This document shows positions 11,616 to 22,525 of a stretch of DNA of 64,000 nt, piece by piece. The DNA lies in NCBI RefSeq assembly GCF_947179515.1, contig NC_067476.1:53911383-53975382 (forward strand), written 5' to 3'. How positions within the stretch are numbered: position 1 is the stretch's first letter; each line of letters opens with the position of its first letter. The stretch is from Apodemus sylvaticus. Lineage: Eukaryota; Chordata; Mammalia; Rodentia; Muridae. The notes below the pieces were generated by a model, which did no database searches, was not told the DNA's origin, and saw nothing but the letters and a program-made list of their open reading frames with translations. A program made the translations under genes and the position numbers.

Positions 11616-11774
11616 GACGGGCAGTGGTGGCTCAAGCCTTTAATCCCAGCACTTGGGAGGCAGAGGCAGGCAGATTTCTGAATTCGAGGCCAGTCTGGTC
11701 TACAGAGTGAGTTCCAGGACAGCCAGGGCTATACAGAGAAACCCTGTCTAATAAAACAAACAAACAAAAAATAG
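11616..11774 (+). mobile_element. B1 SINE
   Basis: Near-complete B1 (gggcagtggtggctcaagcc to the A-rich tail). The flanks ttgcattgtca (11605-11615) and ttgcattatca (11775-11785) form a target-site duplication with one mismatch. Confidence 0.95.
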
Positions 11775-12009
11775 TTGCATTATCATGCATTCATATATAA
11801 GAACTGGCAGCCAAACTTTGTAACGTGACAGTAATGCTCTTGGTGTTGATTTTAAAGAGAATGGATTGTTTAGACTGTTAAAAATTGGGTTTTGTTTTCC
11901 AAAATTATAGCTATGCTCTAATCTTGCAAAAGAAACTTAAAAATTATAGTTAAACTGCCAGTGTTCCATTGGCTGCAGTTTGCAGTTCCATCACAGACTC
12001 AGGATTCTA

Positions 12010-12180
12010 ACTCACACAGCAGTTAAGAGCACTGGCTGCTCTTCTGAAGTTCCTGAGTTCAAATCCCAGCAACAATAGGATGGCTCACAACCATCTGTAA
12101 TGAGATCCAATGCCCTCTTCTGGTATGTCTAAAGACAGCTACAGTGTACTTATATAATAATGAATAAATCTTAGAAAAGA
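12010..12180 (+). mobile_element. B2 SINE
   Basis: tRNA-derived head with box A/B (agcagttaagagcactggct, gagttcaaatcccagcaaca), the B2 body (atgccctcttctggtatgtc) and an AATAAA-bearing tail. It runs directly into an AAAAG array that abuts the provirus remnant. Confidence 0.9.
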
Positions 12181-12219
12181 AAAGAAAAGAAAAGAAAAGA
12201 AAAGAAAAGAAAAGAAAAA
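12175..12219 (+). repeat. (AAAAG)n tail expansion
   Basis: About eight AAAAG pentamers forming the expanded tail of the adjacent B2. Confidence 0.9.
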
Positions 12220-12228
12220 ATCAAGCAG

Positions 12229-12880
12229 GTGGCGATTGTTGCAGGATTTGAGAAGGGTTGATGAGGCTCTGGAACTTGTGGGGGCATGGTAGCCTGGGTT
12301 GCCTACTCCAGCTGCCATCCCAGGAAATGCATATAGAATTGTAATGGATTTGGAGCATTGTTTTTATACTGTTCTTGTGCATCTGGTGACTGGGAGGTTT
12401 GCATTTAGTGAGCTTGCTTGTAATTTTGAAGAGCCCATGAAGACACATCATTGGAAAGTTTTGCCTCAAGGAATGGCTAATAGCCTTACATTATGTATAT
12501 AAAAAAAAATGACTCTGGTCCAATACAAGAAGTTAGGACTTTGAATCTTTCAGTGTATATTATTCATTATATGGATGGTATTTTATCAGCTGATTCCCCT
12601 GATGAAGTTTTACTACAAGCCTTTGCTCTTATACAATGAGTTTTAAAATTTTGGAGTAGTTGTTTCTCCAGAAAAGAGTCAAAGGCAGTATCTTTTTCAG
12701 TATTTGGGGCCTCACTTATATCCTAAACAAATTGTGACACAGAAAATTCAAATAAGAAAAGATAGTTTGCTTTTAATAATTTTCAAAAGCTTCTAGGAGA
12801 CATTAATTGGCTAAGACTTCACCTTGGGCTTGCCACAGAAGAACTTGAACCTCTGATGTTCTCATGGGGGATGCAAATCC
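12229..12880 (+). pseudogene. Broken reverse transcriptase domain of the provirus
   Basis: Retroviral RT motifs are readable in pieces. The 'WRLL-DLR' start of the fingers lies near 12229, the first catalytic Asp region at about 12340-12352 (VMDL), and 'LPQGMANS' at about 12463-12486. The catalytic YxDD box at 12568-12579 reads YMDG, so the second Asp is lost. The first part and the YMDG box sit in different frames, with a shift probably at the A-run near 12500. It is non-functional. Confidence 0.85.
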
Positions 12881-13149
12881 TAATTCCCCTGGACAATTAA
12901 CTGATGAGGGACAAATTGTTTTGCAGAAAGTAGAAGAAGCTATGGGCCAACAACAGATGCATTATATAGACTGTGATCAATTGTTGTCTGTTTGTGGCCT
13001 CAGCAACTCTTTGGCAAAAGGGATCATTAATGTGGGCTCATCTTTCTTCATCTCCAAGTAAAGTTTGAACACCCTATTATGAAGCTATTGCTATGTTAAT
13101 ACACAAAAGAATTGTAGGATAGAGTCATGAAGTATTTTAGAAAGAATGT

Positions 13150-13650
13150 CTTAAGAACCTGCTGAAATGTTTATTCCTTATTCCAAACAGCAATTAAATT
13201 GGTTATTGCAGAATACTGATATTTGGTCTATTGCATGTGCAAAATTTTCAGGCAAAATTGATAAATCATTATCTAAAAGACAAGTTGTTACAATTTGCCT
13301 CTATGCATGCTTTTGTATTTCAGTATATCTACACAGGCAGCCCATAGAAAATGTGTCTACTGTATTTACAGATGGTTCATCTAATGGGAAGGCAGCATAT
13401 GTGATTGGATTCCATGTTTATTCTCTTTGAGTTTCCCTCTACTTTAGCACAAATAATTGAATTATGTGTTGTAGCTGCTGTTTTTGAAACATTGAAAAAT
13501 CAAGCTTTCAGTTTGTATACTGATAGACAATATATAGCCTATGCTTTTCAATTGCTTGAGATTATTCCTTTTTTAGATACTGCCAATTCTCATACTTTGC
13601 AATTATTTATGGAAATACAATTTAAGAGAACATACTTAACTTTATAGGAC
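13150..13650 (+). pseudogene. Broken RNase H domain of the provirus
   Basis: The TDGS motif with its catalytic Asp is readable near 13367-13382. It is followed, after a frame change, by the ELxA-type helix (about 13459) and a TDRQY segment where TDSxY is usual. The frames 13167-13430 and 13405-13647 overlap in different phases, which shows the frameshift. This places the fragment between RT and integrase, as in an ordinary pol gene. Confidence 0.8.
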
Positions 13651-13654
13651 ATTG

Positions 13655-14480
13655 AAGAGCTCATCTTGGATTGCCTGGACAGACCTCTTAGGGCAATGCC
13701 ACAGCAGATTTGTATACCAGGCAGATTATAGGCCTTACACAGGAACAATTGGCCATACAATCTCATTCTTTACATCATCAAAATAGTAATAGCTTGAGAC
13801 GATAATCTGGTATTTTTAGAGAACATGCATGTCAAATTGTGAAGACTTGTCCTTAGAGCCCTTAACTTCTACCTGTACCACATAATGATGTTAATCCTCA
13901 CGGACTTGTACCTAGTCAATTGTGGCAAATGAATGTTACTCATATTTCTGATTTTGGAAAATTAAAATATGTACATGTGACTATTGCCAACTGTTCAGGC
14001 TTTCTAGTTGCCACTGCTTTAACAGAAGCAACTAAAAATGTAATTAGTTATTGCCTATGTTATTTTTCAATGTTTTGTGTTCCAAATCATATTAAAACAG
14101 ATAATGGAACTGGCTATTTCAACCAAGTATTTGAGATGTTTTGTTGACAGTTTAATATTACCCATATTACTGGGATTCTTTATAATTCTCAAGGACAAGG
14201 TACTGTAGAACTTTAAATCAATATCATCATAAAATAAAAAAGGAGGAATTATATGCATATATACCACAAATGTACTTAAATCCTGCCCTTTATTTTAAAA
14301 TTAAAAAAAAAAAAACAACTTGGATGCCAAGGAACTCTCTGCTGAGTGTCTACGGCACCTACAACCAGGCACACTCATGCCCAGGTGAGATGGAAGAATC
14401 TACTTACTGGCATATGGCATGATTCAGATCAGGTATTTAATATGGGGAGGAGGGCATGTTTGTGTTTTTTCTGCAGGATG
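13655..14480 (+). pseudogene. Broken integrase domain of the provirus
   Basis: The zinc-finger region (two adjacent His near 13770, Cys pair near 13840-13855) precedes the catalytic core. The first acidic position of the D,D-35-E triad is Asn (codon 13932-13934, NVTH in place of DVTH). The second Asp is intact (TDNG at 14097-14108) and the Glu is present (codon 14208-14210). The C-terminal 'VRWKNLLTGIW' piece typical of betaretroviral integrases follows at about 14382-14415. In-frame stops, for example near 14145, and shifts break it. Confidence 0.85.
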
Positions 14481-14899
14481 CTGCAGGAGCATGCTAGCTG
14501 CCAGAGTGATTGGTGTGACTTGCTAATGCTGGAACAAAGAATAATGTTGACCTGTGAGCTTGCTGAGTGCCCTGACAATGGTGACAAGAAAGCAGTTTTG
14601 GACGTATGTTCTTGATCCACCTTTGCTTGCCTATATCCCAGATTGGACAAACTTTTAGATCTTGTGGGACAGAGAACATGGAGACAGTAGAAACTGACTT
14701 AGAAAAATTAATCAAAAGGAGAAGTTATAATGACTCTTCTCTTTCCTGCAATGTGACCAGTTATTCTGACTCAGTCATGGACTGGTCTAGAAATCAATTC
14801 AATATTGGAAAAAATAAAATGACAGTCTTCATTTGGACGGCTGGTTCTGGACATTTGCAGTAGAGAAAATTGGACAGGATCTGGATTTCGAACAAGTGT

Positions 14900-15200
14900 T
14901 AGTGCATGTGTTTAAGCTCATAATCTTTTATTCCTTTGACAGGGAGAACTATGTACAGCCCTCCATGAAGAATGTTACTTTTATTCTATAGCGAAAGTTT
15001 GAGAAGGACTAGCCAAAAGGAAATGAGAAAAAGGACAGAATCAGGGATGGTTTGAATCCTGGTTCTCCACTTCCCCAGGGCTTATAACTTTAATTTCTAC
15101 ACTGCTTGAACCATTAATTATAATCTTGTTGCTTTTAACTTTTGGACCTTGAATCTTGAAGAGATTGGCTGCCTTCACACAGGATCACTTTCATCGATCT
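14900..15200 (+). pseudogene. Envelope transmembrane-subunit relic
   Basis: A short stretch matches the C-terminal half of a gammaretroviral/D-type TM subunit. It has the LLFL...G-LC loop, a C-X6-C pair (codons 14952 and 14973) whose following Cys is replaced by Tyr, then a GWFESWF pre-membrane motif (about 15045). A hydrophobic membrane span (about 15080-15150) follows, interrupted by a stop. Little or no surface subunit remains between integrase and this piece, so most of env was deleted. Not functional. Confidence 0.75.
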
Positions 15201-15478
15201 ATTCACCATGGCAGTTACTTGTTAAGAAGAAATGCATTGAGTCCATGTTCATATGTCTTTTGTGGATTTGGTCTGAATGGGCAAGATTCTGCTATAGAAG
15301 GCCGATAGTCAGAGACGGGTAAGAGTGTTAAGAAGGAGCAGTATAGACACTGACCTAAGATAGGCATGGCTACCTGGTCACTCTTTACCCTAGACAGGAT
15401 TATAGAAAACAAGTAAATCTTGTGCCCCTGTCCAGCTACTGATAACTTCTCATCTTTAAAAAATGAAAAAGGGAGAAT

Positions 15479-15770
15479 TGTGCCCTTTCCTCATCCTTGA
15501 GTAGGCTAAACAGACCCACAATGGTTTTAAGACCTAGATGGAGTCATCTGGCCACACTATATTTGCAATTTCCTACAGGTGCTTAGAATTGACTGACCCT
15601 GTTTGTTTTGTAACAAAATCCAGCTGAAACAAAGGATGGGTCTGTGGGCTTTCCCTATATAAATGCAGTGCTGGATATTAAACTTTGAGCCTTGATCAGA
15701 ACCTTGTCTTGGCTTCATCCTTCTCTCACACCCCATCCTTTATCGTTTCCAGCACCCCTTTTCAGGTAGA
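15479..15770 (+). mobile_element. 3' LTR of the provirus
   Basis: A polypurine tract (aaaaagggagaa) ends at 15477, and the LTR starts with TGTGCC at 15479. Inside are a TATA box (about 15656-15662, ctatataaat) and a poly(A) signal ATTAAA at 15677-15682, only 20 bases apart, giving a very short R. The right edge is estimated. No second copy is found upstream. Confidence 0.65.
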
Positions 15771-18550
15771 CCAGTTCTCCATAGCCTCTGGATGGCTGCA
15801 GAGGAGTGAGGAGAAAGAGGAAGTGGGAGGAGGGAGAAGGGGCAGAAGAAAGGAAGGTAGAATTGTAGATTAGTGGTACAGAGCTTGTGTGTTTGCAGTG
15901 GTATAGGTTCAGTCCTTGATACAGTAAGACAAGCAAACCCAGAGCTGATGTGAAGGTCTGGCTGGAATAAAGACATTCTAGAGCCATTCTGGCCATCCAA
16001 CAATCAGACAATGTACCCCAAGGAACTGGAATTTTCTTCAGGAACCTCAGGCTGGGAGAAGGCCAGGCTGAAGCCTGGTACCAATCAGAGAAGAAGCTTG
16101 TTTCCTGGAAGATTTCATACAGTTCTCACAACTGTCTGACCACCTAGCAGGAGAGACTGGAGCCCAGATGATGAGCAGATCACACTGAGCTGGACTGCTC
16201 AGTTGTGCACATTGCTTCCCTCTGCTTAGAACTAAGCCTTAGTAAGGGCCCTGACGTTGGAATTATGGGGGCTCTTTTTTCCCCTTTTCCCTACATAGCC
16301 ACATAGATCTTTTTCTGCTTTTTCACAATTGACGATGGGGGGCTGAATCTGGCTTGCTTGGACTGACAGGGCCTGGGCTCTGACCTCAGGAACTCTTGTG
16401 ACACTACTTCCCTCCTGATGCTTCGCTCCCTTGAACAGACTTCTGACCCTTTGGGTTTGCACTGTCCCCACTCTGACCATTTTGGAGCAAGCCCCTCCTT
16501 CCCGGTTGCTGTCAGCACCAGGATCAGCTAGAAGCAATCTGCTCACCCTCCCTGAGGTTTCTCTTTCCTGTGGGAGGGACTCAAGACCTAGTCATCATCC
16601 CTGCAGCTGTCCTCCCCTACTGACCACAGGGAAGCGCTAGTAGTTGTGGGTACAGAAAGCAGGCCTTCAATTTGGGCAATTGGGGGGTTCAGCCCTGGAT
16701 AGTGGCAGTGTTCTCTTCTCACTCTCAATGTGGTGTTTACAACCAGCAAGCTTGGCTTCCAATTATAAGCTGTGGCCTTTTCCTGTAACACCATAGAAAC
16801 CCTGGCTGTGCTATGAGCTGAGCATGTGTGTTTGGGGGTTATCTTTGATTGGGCCCAGGTTTTAGCACAGGAAAAACTGCAGCATTGTTGTTAGATTCTA
16901 TGATCTTTCTCTATCACCTATATTACCTTGTGTCTGACCAGGTTTTGGAGGAGAGAGGGAGGGGTTGGTGGTGGGCATATTTCTCTATATCTCAAGCAAA
17001 AGCAAAGTGGGGCTTGTCCTTCCTGGGTTACTGGTAGGCTCCTTAACACTCAACTCTGCAGTGACAGGTGCGTGTGGGAGTACGTGTTTATGCACACCTG
17101 AGCATGTGCAGCAGGTAGGCATTGGGCCATTCTTGCCGGTGAAAACTCCCCAGAATGACCTTCTACCAATCCTTTATTTCTCCCTATCCTAAAGTTAAAA
17201 CCAGAAGAAAAAATGGTGGTTCATAGGGTACTGGCAAGGACATTTTTCTTCTTTCTATAACCCATATTCAGACTTGAAACAGTGTAAGTTTGCAATGTGA
17301 AGGCCTCTAGCTTCCTTTGCAGATGACTATGTGATCCGAGAAGCTAGTGAGTGGTAAGCTAGAGGGACAAGAGGAGGGTGGTGGAAGGAGACAGAAGAAA
17401 TCTATCTGCAGCAACCTAGACCAAGCAGCCCGACTCCCTCCTCCTTCCCTCACTGTAACTTAAGTCAACTTTCAGAGGATCCTGATCTGAAGGGGCTTCT
17501 GAGTATGTGCTAACCCACCACAACCCCATGACAAGGGCAGGAGTATATCTATCGACTCACTTGTCAAGTAGCAGTCTTTGGGGTACCAGATATGAGCTCC
17601 CCTAGATGGCTCTCAGAACAATTCATAGTCTTGCCCCACAAAGACCTTTAGTCTCATCTAGGGAATGAAGAATTCTGGAAGCTATTGACCTTCTCTAACA
17701 GAAACCACTGTTGGAGTATCAGGGTCTTTAGTTTAGTTCTTGTTACCTAAGAATGTCCTTCAGTGGTTTCTAGGAATTCTCTATAGTTTCCTAGCAAAGG
17801 GTTCTAATTAATAAGTAGATGTTTGTGATTCATTTAGTTTTCTACAAAATTTGATATCTTTTTTTCTGACTTAATACCAGCTTATATTTAGTGAGTTGTA
17901 CAATTTAGAATCAAAAGTGAATAAGAATGTATTGAGGACAGAGTCAGATGTGGGGTAGAAACAGGCAAGCGACTTTGGAGAAAAGCACAGACTTTGGACT
18001 AATTATTTTCTCTATTCTCCATGTATTAGAGAGACTCCTTCCAGGTCTAGCCAATTCCTTGAGAGTGCAAAGGACTCCCCTTTGATGCCAACGCACTCCA
18101 GAGCCAACACTCTGGAGTTGCAGTGGCTGCAATCCAGGCAGTGTTCTTACACTGAATCACTAGGGCCAGGTAGGAACCAGTGAGTAATGCCATGTCCTTG
18201 AGCATGGATTAACTGCACTTTTCCTACGTGGCCCTGTGTGCCTGCCTGTGCCTTGCCTCCTTGTTGCTTTGTGTAGATTCTAGTTGTTTTTCTATTCACC
18301 TGCATCTGCAGCCTGAAACACGAGGCAGCCCCAGTGTGGACAGCACGTGTCTTCAGCCTGCTATACCTCCCAAGTCATATTCACAGGACCAGGGCATTTC
18401 TGTAAGCCCTGTAATCTCTGGGGCTCTGAGATTCTTCCCTCTGAAAGTATCCACTGACTCTCTACATTACATCTCTGACACTTGGTGTGACTGAGACAGA
18501 TCACTCCTGGAGTCACATAGGTTAACAATTGTGATAAAAATCTCTTATTT
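15771..18550. other. Intergenic; mostly unrecognised
   Basis: A purine-rich stretch (15800-15860) and a weak ID-like SINE remnant (about 15868-15930, ttagtggtacagagcttgtg) are the only repeat signals. Frames of 104 codons or fewer (for example 16232-16546) overlap others in opposite directions and have no domains. No exon-like conservation cue is visible from one sequence. Confidence 0.45.
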
Positions 18551-18554
18551 GAGG

Positions 18555-18740
18555 CTCTTTAGGACAGGAACACTGGCTATTCTTGCAGAGAACATGGGTT
18601 TGATTCCCAGCACCCACAAGATAGCTCACAATCATCTATAACTCTAGTTCTAGGGGATCCAAAGCTGTCTCTTGGTCTGCACATATGATACACAGACATT
18701 CATGCAGGCAAATACCTATGAACATAAACAACAAACCCAA
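18555..18740 (+). mobile_element. B2/B3-family SINE, diverged
   Basis: tRNA-like box B (gggtttgattcccagcaccc) and the typical body (gatagctcacaatcatctat, then 'ctctagttctaggggatcc'). Confidence 0.75.
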
Positions 18741-18827
18741 GAGATTTCCAGCACTCATACCACTTCAATGAAGTTTTTAGGGGGAAGACCCAGAAATCTG
18801 CAGTTTTACAAGTTTCCCATAGCAACC

Positions 18828-18925
18828 CCCTTGATGCAAGTCTGCAGTCCTAGCTGCTCAGGAGGCAGAGGCAGGAAGGTTGCTCAAGCCACAAGCTGAA
18901 GTACAGGCTGGGCAACAAAGTCCCT
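18828..18925 (+). mobile_element. B1/PB1-like SINE fragment
   Basis: Diverged 7SL-type body (gtcctagctgctcaggaggc, then 'caggctgggcaacaaagt'). Confidence 0.65.
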
Positions 18926-19211
18926 CTCGAAGGCAGTAGGTAGCTCAAAGCTTCATACAATCCCCCGTTTATAGAAAAACAAAGACCAGAAAAAACATGT
19001 CAAACGGCACATAGGATATAATTGGCAACAATTGGGAAAATTCCAAATCAGTATTTTTTTTTTTCAACAAATGAGTTGCAAGGAACTGTGGAGGATCCAT
19101 TTATACATTAAGGTATGGCAAGCACATGTAATATAGTGTGCCTTATTTAAATTATAATTCCTTTAACTACAAAAATTGGATCTGATAGTTTAGAATAATA
19201 AAAAAGTATTG

Positions 19212-19326
19212 GAAGGTCTGGCATGTGACTCAGACCTATAGGAAGGAAGACCTAGAAGTGTGAGTCTTACCTGCTACATAGTAAGTCACATGCCAGACTG
19301 GGTACAGAGTAAGATCCTGTCTCAGA
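19212..19326 (+). mobile_element. Degenerate B1-like SINE
   Basis: Recognisable by the end 'gccagactgggtacagagta' and 'gatcctgtctcag'. The 5' part is badly diverged. Confidence 0.5.
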
Positions 19327-19379
19327 ACCCAGAGAGCCTCTTAGCTCTGTTAGATTCTTTGACAGTGTAACATTTTCTT

Positions 19380-19408
19380 CCTTCCTTCCTTCCTTCCTTC
19401 CTTCCTTC

Positions 19409-19445
<37 letters not shown>

Positions 19446-19580
19446 TTTTTTTTTTTTTTGAGACAGGATTTCTCTGTGTAGCCCTGGCTGTCCTGGAGCT
19501 CACTCAGTAGACTAGGCTGGCCTTGAACTCAGAAATCCACCGAGTGCTGGGATTAAAGGCGTGCGCCATCACTGCCGGCT
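19380..19580 (-). mobile_element. B1 SINE with expanded microsatellite tail
   Basis: Reverse B1 (body about 19456-19580) whose 3' tail, at left, has become (TTCC)n, (CT)n and (TTTC)n plus a T run. It is flanked by a perfect 17-bp duplication cagtgtaacattttctt at 19363-19379 and 19581-19597. About 45 internal bases of the B1 appear deleted, since ccaccgagtgctggg joins early. Confidence 0.95.
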
Positions 19581-19597
19581 CAGTGTAACATTTTCTT

Positions 19598-19668
19598 TCT
19601 TCCTTCCTTCCTTCCTTCTCTTTTTCTTTCTTTCTCTTTCTTTCTTCTGTCCTTTCTCCTCCTCCTTT
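19598..19668. repeat. Pyrimidine tract (TTCC/TTTC)n
   Basis: Follows the right-hand copy of the B1 target-site duplication. Confidence 0.85.

Positions 19669-19715
<47 letters not shown>
19669..19715. repeat. (TAG)n trinucleotide array
   Basis: About 15 uninterrupted TAG units. Confidence 0.95.
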
Positions 19716-19827
19716 ATGTTAATAATGATAACAACAACAGGCCCTGATCTATAAGTTGTGTGCTTAAATGTGGATACGCTTCATGGCTGTAATTTGGCTT
19801 AACATTTTTTCCAGTGTAGTTGTTTAA

Positions 19828-19886
19828 ATCCTCTGCACATATAAGGTGAGCACTCTACTATTGAGCTGACTCCCGCCCTGTGATTT
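19828..19886 (-). mobile_element. ID/B4-type SINE remnant
   Basis: Reverse ID-like head (gcactctactattgagctga). Confidence 0.5.
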
Positions 19887-20297
19887 TTTTTCTACTTTTG
19901 AAGATGATTTATTAAACCAAAGCGCTGTACTTAATCTGTGTGTTCTGTTTGATACTTAAGTGTGGTGAAACTTTTCACAGGACATTGGTTAAGACAGCTA
20001 GACAGAATATCTCTGAATATCAATACTTTCCTTCAATGTAAACAGTGAGAAAGCAAACTCACCACTGACCAGCTGCCCAGTGCAGCCTAGAAAGCAGATT
20101 AGACATTTATGCATTTCCATCAGTTCCCACTGTTTTGAGGCAGACTTTAGAGCTCAGAAATGTATTTCATCTTCACCTTTTATTTTGAGCCACTTTCCTC
20201 AAGTTGCCTGGCTTGTTCTTGAACCCTTGGATTCAAGTGCTCTTCCCTCTTCAGTAGTTAGGACCATAGCGCACTACGGTACTCAGCTGTTCTACTG

Positions 20298-20372
20298 AGT
20301 GCTTGAGACAGAGTAGGCTGGCTCTGAACTTGATCTTCCTGATTCTTCCTCCCAAGTGCTGGGATTATTGCA
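20298..20372 (-). mobile_element. B1 fragment
   Basis: Reverse B1 wording (ttgagacagagtaggctggc ... cccaagtgctgggatta). Confidence 0.6.
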
Positions 20373-21030
20373 CTTTTATTACTGGAAATCTAAAACCACA
20401 CAAGCTTTGTTTTATTGTTTAAAGCAGGATGGAACTTCAGATCTAGGTGTGTGCTCATCTAACAGACCCAGAGAAAGGACAAGATGGTCTTCTGCTCAAA
20501 GTCACATGGCTGACAGGTGGCAGTCTCCAACACACACAGATCTCAGGCTCTACAGGTCATCCAGTGCAGACCTGCTCTCTGCCTGACAAGCTGCCTGTAA
20601 CGCCTCTCAGCAGTGTTACGGAATCCCACACATGACCCTGGCTGTTCCTGACTAGCCTGGCAGGTGTTCAGAGCTGCCCATCCAGTTAGCAGTCCTCACA
20701 TGGAGCCAGAGGAAAACGGATCCCAAAGTGGAGAAAACATTACAGATTTCTCCCAGAGCAATAGGAGAAAAAAAATAAACCGAATGACTGAATGTCAATT
20801 CTAGGCAGCTTAAGTTATTTTAGGAGATTACCACAGTATTTTAATGACAGGCAGGGACAGGGAAGTAATCGATGTTAAGTAAATGCCAAACATAGTTTTC
20901 TAGCTACTCTTCCCACAGCAAGAAAAAAAGCTGTAAGTATTTTGGTTTCTAAAAGCCAAATTTAATAAATTAATAACTGCATGCCAGGTAAAAATATAAA
21001 TTTACAGTTGAAAACCAATAATTTAACAGA
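20373..21030. other. Flank just beyond the Chn1 poly(A) site
   Basis: No repeat or gene recognised. Further minus-strand AATAAA words (for example near 20408) could serve longer Chn1 3' UTR forms. Confidence 0.4.
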
Positions 21031-21630
21031 AAATGCTGTGTGGTGCGTTTTTATTGAGAGCTCACTGAAGTAACATATCTGAAAGCACATCCTGATTCTG
21101 CTGAAGACAAAGCACTATGTCAGAGGAGGAGGAAGAAGCTGGAGAGGAACCGTTGTGGAGTTGGCGGATGCGACAGGGACGGTGATGCAACAGCCAGGGC
21201 GCTGCTTATATGTATGCGCGTGTGTGCAAGCATCAGAAACCAATGGCATGGACCCCAAAAGCAAAGTCATGACAGTTTAGTCTGGGAAGCATGCTGGGTG
21301 ACAACCACAGACAACCCAGGCAGAGAGGAGGTGCAGGCACAAGTCTGTGATTCCTCGATATGGGGTTTCCTCACCAAAAAGGGGTAATCATGCAGTAGCT
21401 TGAGTGTCTCTTAACATGATAAACACCCAGGATTACCAGGACCAGAAAGTGTGTGTTCACTGTTTTACAAGGACGGCTGAGCTATAGAAATGACAGGAAG
21501 TTCCTTCATTTTAATCTGGGTATTTGGCCAAACCTCTAAGCAAGAAACAATTCAGCTAATGAAGCTAATTAAATTACTAGAAAACATTCCTTCATCTGTA
21601 AACCATTTCTTTTCTCCTCAAATCAAAACT
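21031..21630 (-). other. Chn1: Chn1 3' untranslated region
   Basis: About 600 bases from the stop codon to the first good poly(A) signal downstream. It contains no SINE or microsatellite, unlike most of the window, which suits a retained mRNA region. The cleavage point (about 21020-21040) is inferred from the signal at 21050-21055. Longer 3' UTR forms using signals further left cannot be excluded. Confidence 0.7.
21050..21055 (-). terminator. Chn1: Chn1 poly(A) signal AATAAA
   Basis: Plus-strand tttatt reads AATAAA on the coding strand, 576 bases after the stop codon. A T/GT-enriched stretch lies 30-60 bases further on, as expected for a downstream element. Confidence 0.65.
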
Positions 21631-21802
21631 CTAAAATAAAATGTCTTCGTTTTTGATAAGCAGCTCTACCACCAGTCTCTGATAGCGTATGTCGTTCAGG
21701 GCGGCCATGGGGTCTAGCTCTGGTGATCTCATGAGGGTTGGACCAAACACAATTCCAAGGTTCTCTGCACTCATCAGATTTTCCTTCTCGTGAAGGGTCA
21801 CT
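21631..21802 (-). CDS. Chn1: Chn1 last coding exon (RhoGAP C-terminus, stop)
   Basis: 172 nt: one base finishing the codon for Arg278, 56 codons (VTLHEKENLM...NEDILF) and TAG at 21631-21633. The acceptor is TTTTTCAG just above 21802. It encodes alpha1 residues 279-334, the C-terminal helices of the RhoGAP domain, including the conserved NLGIVFGPTL stretch that packs against Rac. The phase fits only with the upstream exon ending ...AAGAG, which fixes the unusual GC donor there. The protein wording (SPELDPMAALNDIRYQRLVVELLI) separates it from the paralogue Chn2. The open frame continues 5' into intron without meaning. Confidence 0.97.
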
Positions 21803-22090
21803 CTGAAAAACACAGCAAATGACAGATGACTCAGTGATACAGGATGCTCTTCAGCAAGTCTGAGCACCCAATGAATCCAGAGACACAGTCAAGCTATGCC
21901 CACTGGCCAGCTCTCCTAAATTATTATTCCATGCTTCTTAGAAACTTCAAGGGATACAACTTCTTTTGAAGTAAGTCATACTGATAAATAATTTAAAGTC
22001 CTGGTGATTGCTGGGGCTCACATATAGACTGTGTGGGTTCAGATATTTGTGGATTCTCCTGGCCAGATATTTTTCCAAAAAGGAGGGGGT

Positions 22091-22132
22091 AAAGGAGGAG
22101 GAGGAGGAGGAGGAGGAGGAGGAGGAGGAGGA
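22091..22132. repeat. (GGA)n trinucleotide array
   Basis: About 14 units of GGA. Confidence 0.95.
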
Positions 22133-22412
22133 GGACCGCCCCTTCCCTTGTCTCTGGCTCTCTTAGGCAAAGTGAACTCTGAGTGTCTAGGAGAGCATCT
22201 GTGCAGGCAGGGAAGAGTGGCTCACAGGTCAGAGAAGTCAGGGTCTGTATTTCTTCCTTTTACTTTATAGCAACAGCACAGACAGAAAACTACTAGTTTT
22301 ATTACAGAACACTTAACTAACACCAAAATATGAAGCAAACTTTAATTTACAATTGGCATTAGTTGTGAACATACTCAAAAGAAGTTTGAACATGATGCTT
22401 TTAAAATGGGAA

Positions 22413-22525
22413 AGAGTTGGGTGTGGTGGCTCACACCTTTAACTTCAGAGGCAGGCAGATTTCTGTGAGTTGGAGATGCGCCTGGTCTATACAGGTCAGC
22501 CAGGGTTACATGGCAAGACAAAGAG
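22413..22525 (+). mobile_element. B1 SINE, antisense to Chn1
   Basis: Diverged B1 (gggtgtggtggctcacacct ... ggtcagccagggttacatgg) followed by a (GAAA/GGAA) purine tail to about 22612. Confidence 0.85.

Larger units (their letters stand above)
12229..15770 (+). mobile_element. Class II (betaretrovirus-like) provirus remnant, 5'-truncated
   Basis: In plus-strand order: relics of reverse transcriptase, RNase H, integrase and the C-terminal part of an envelope transmembrane protein, then a polypurine tract and a single 3' LTR. All frames are broken by stops and shifts, so it makes no protein. No gag, protease or 5' LTR is visible. The left edge coincides with the expanded tail of a B2, which may have landed in an A-rich stretch of pol. 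Pol wording is beta/class II type, while the transmembrane stub is of the gamma/D type. The exact family is unidentified. Confidence 0.85.
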
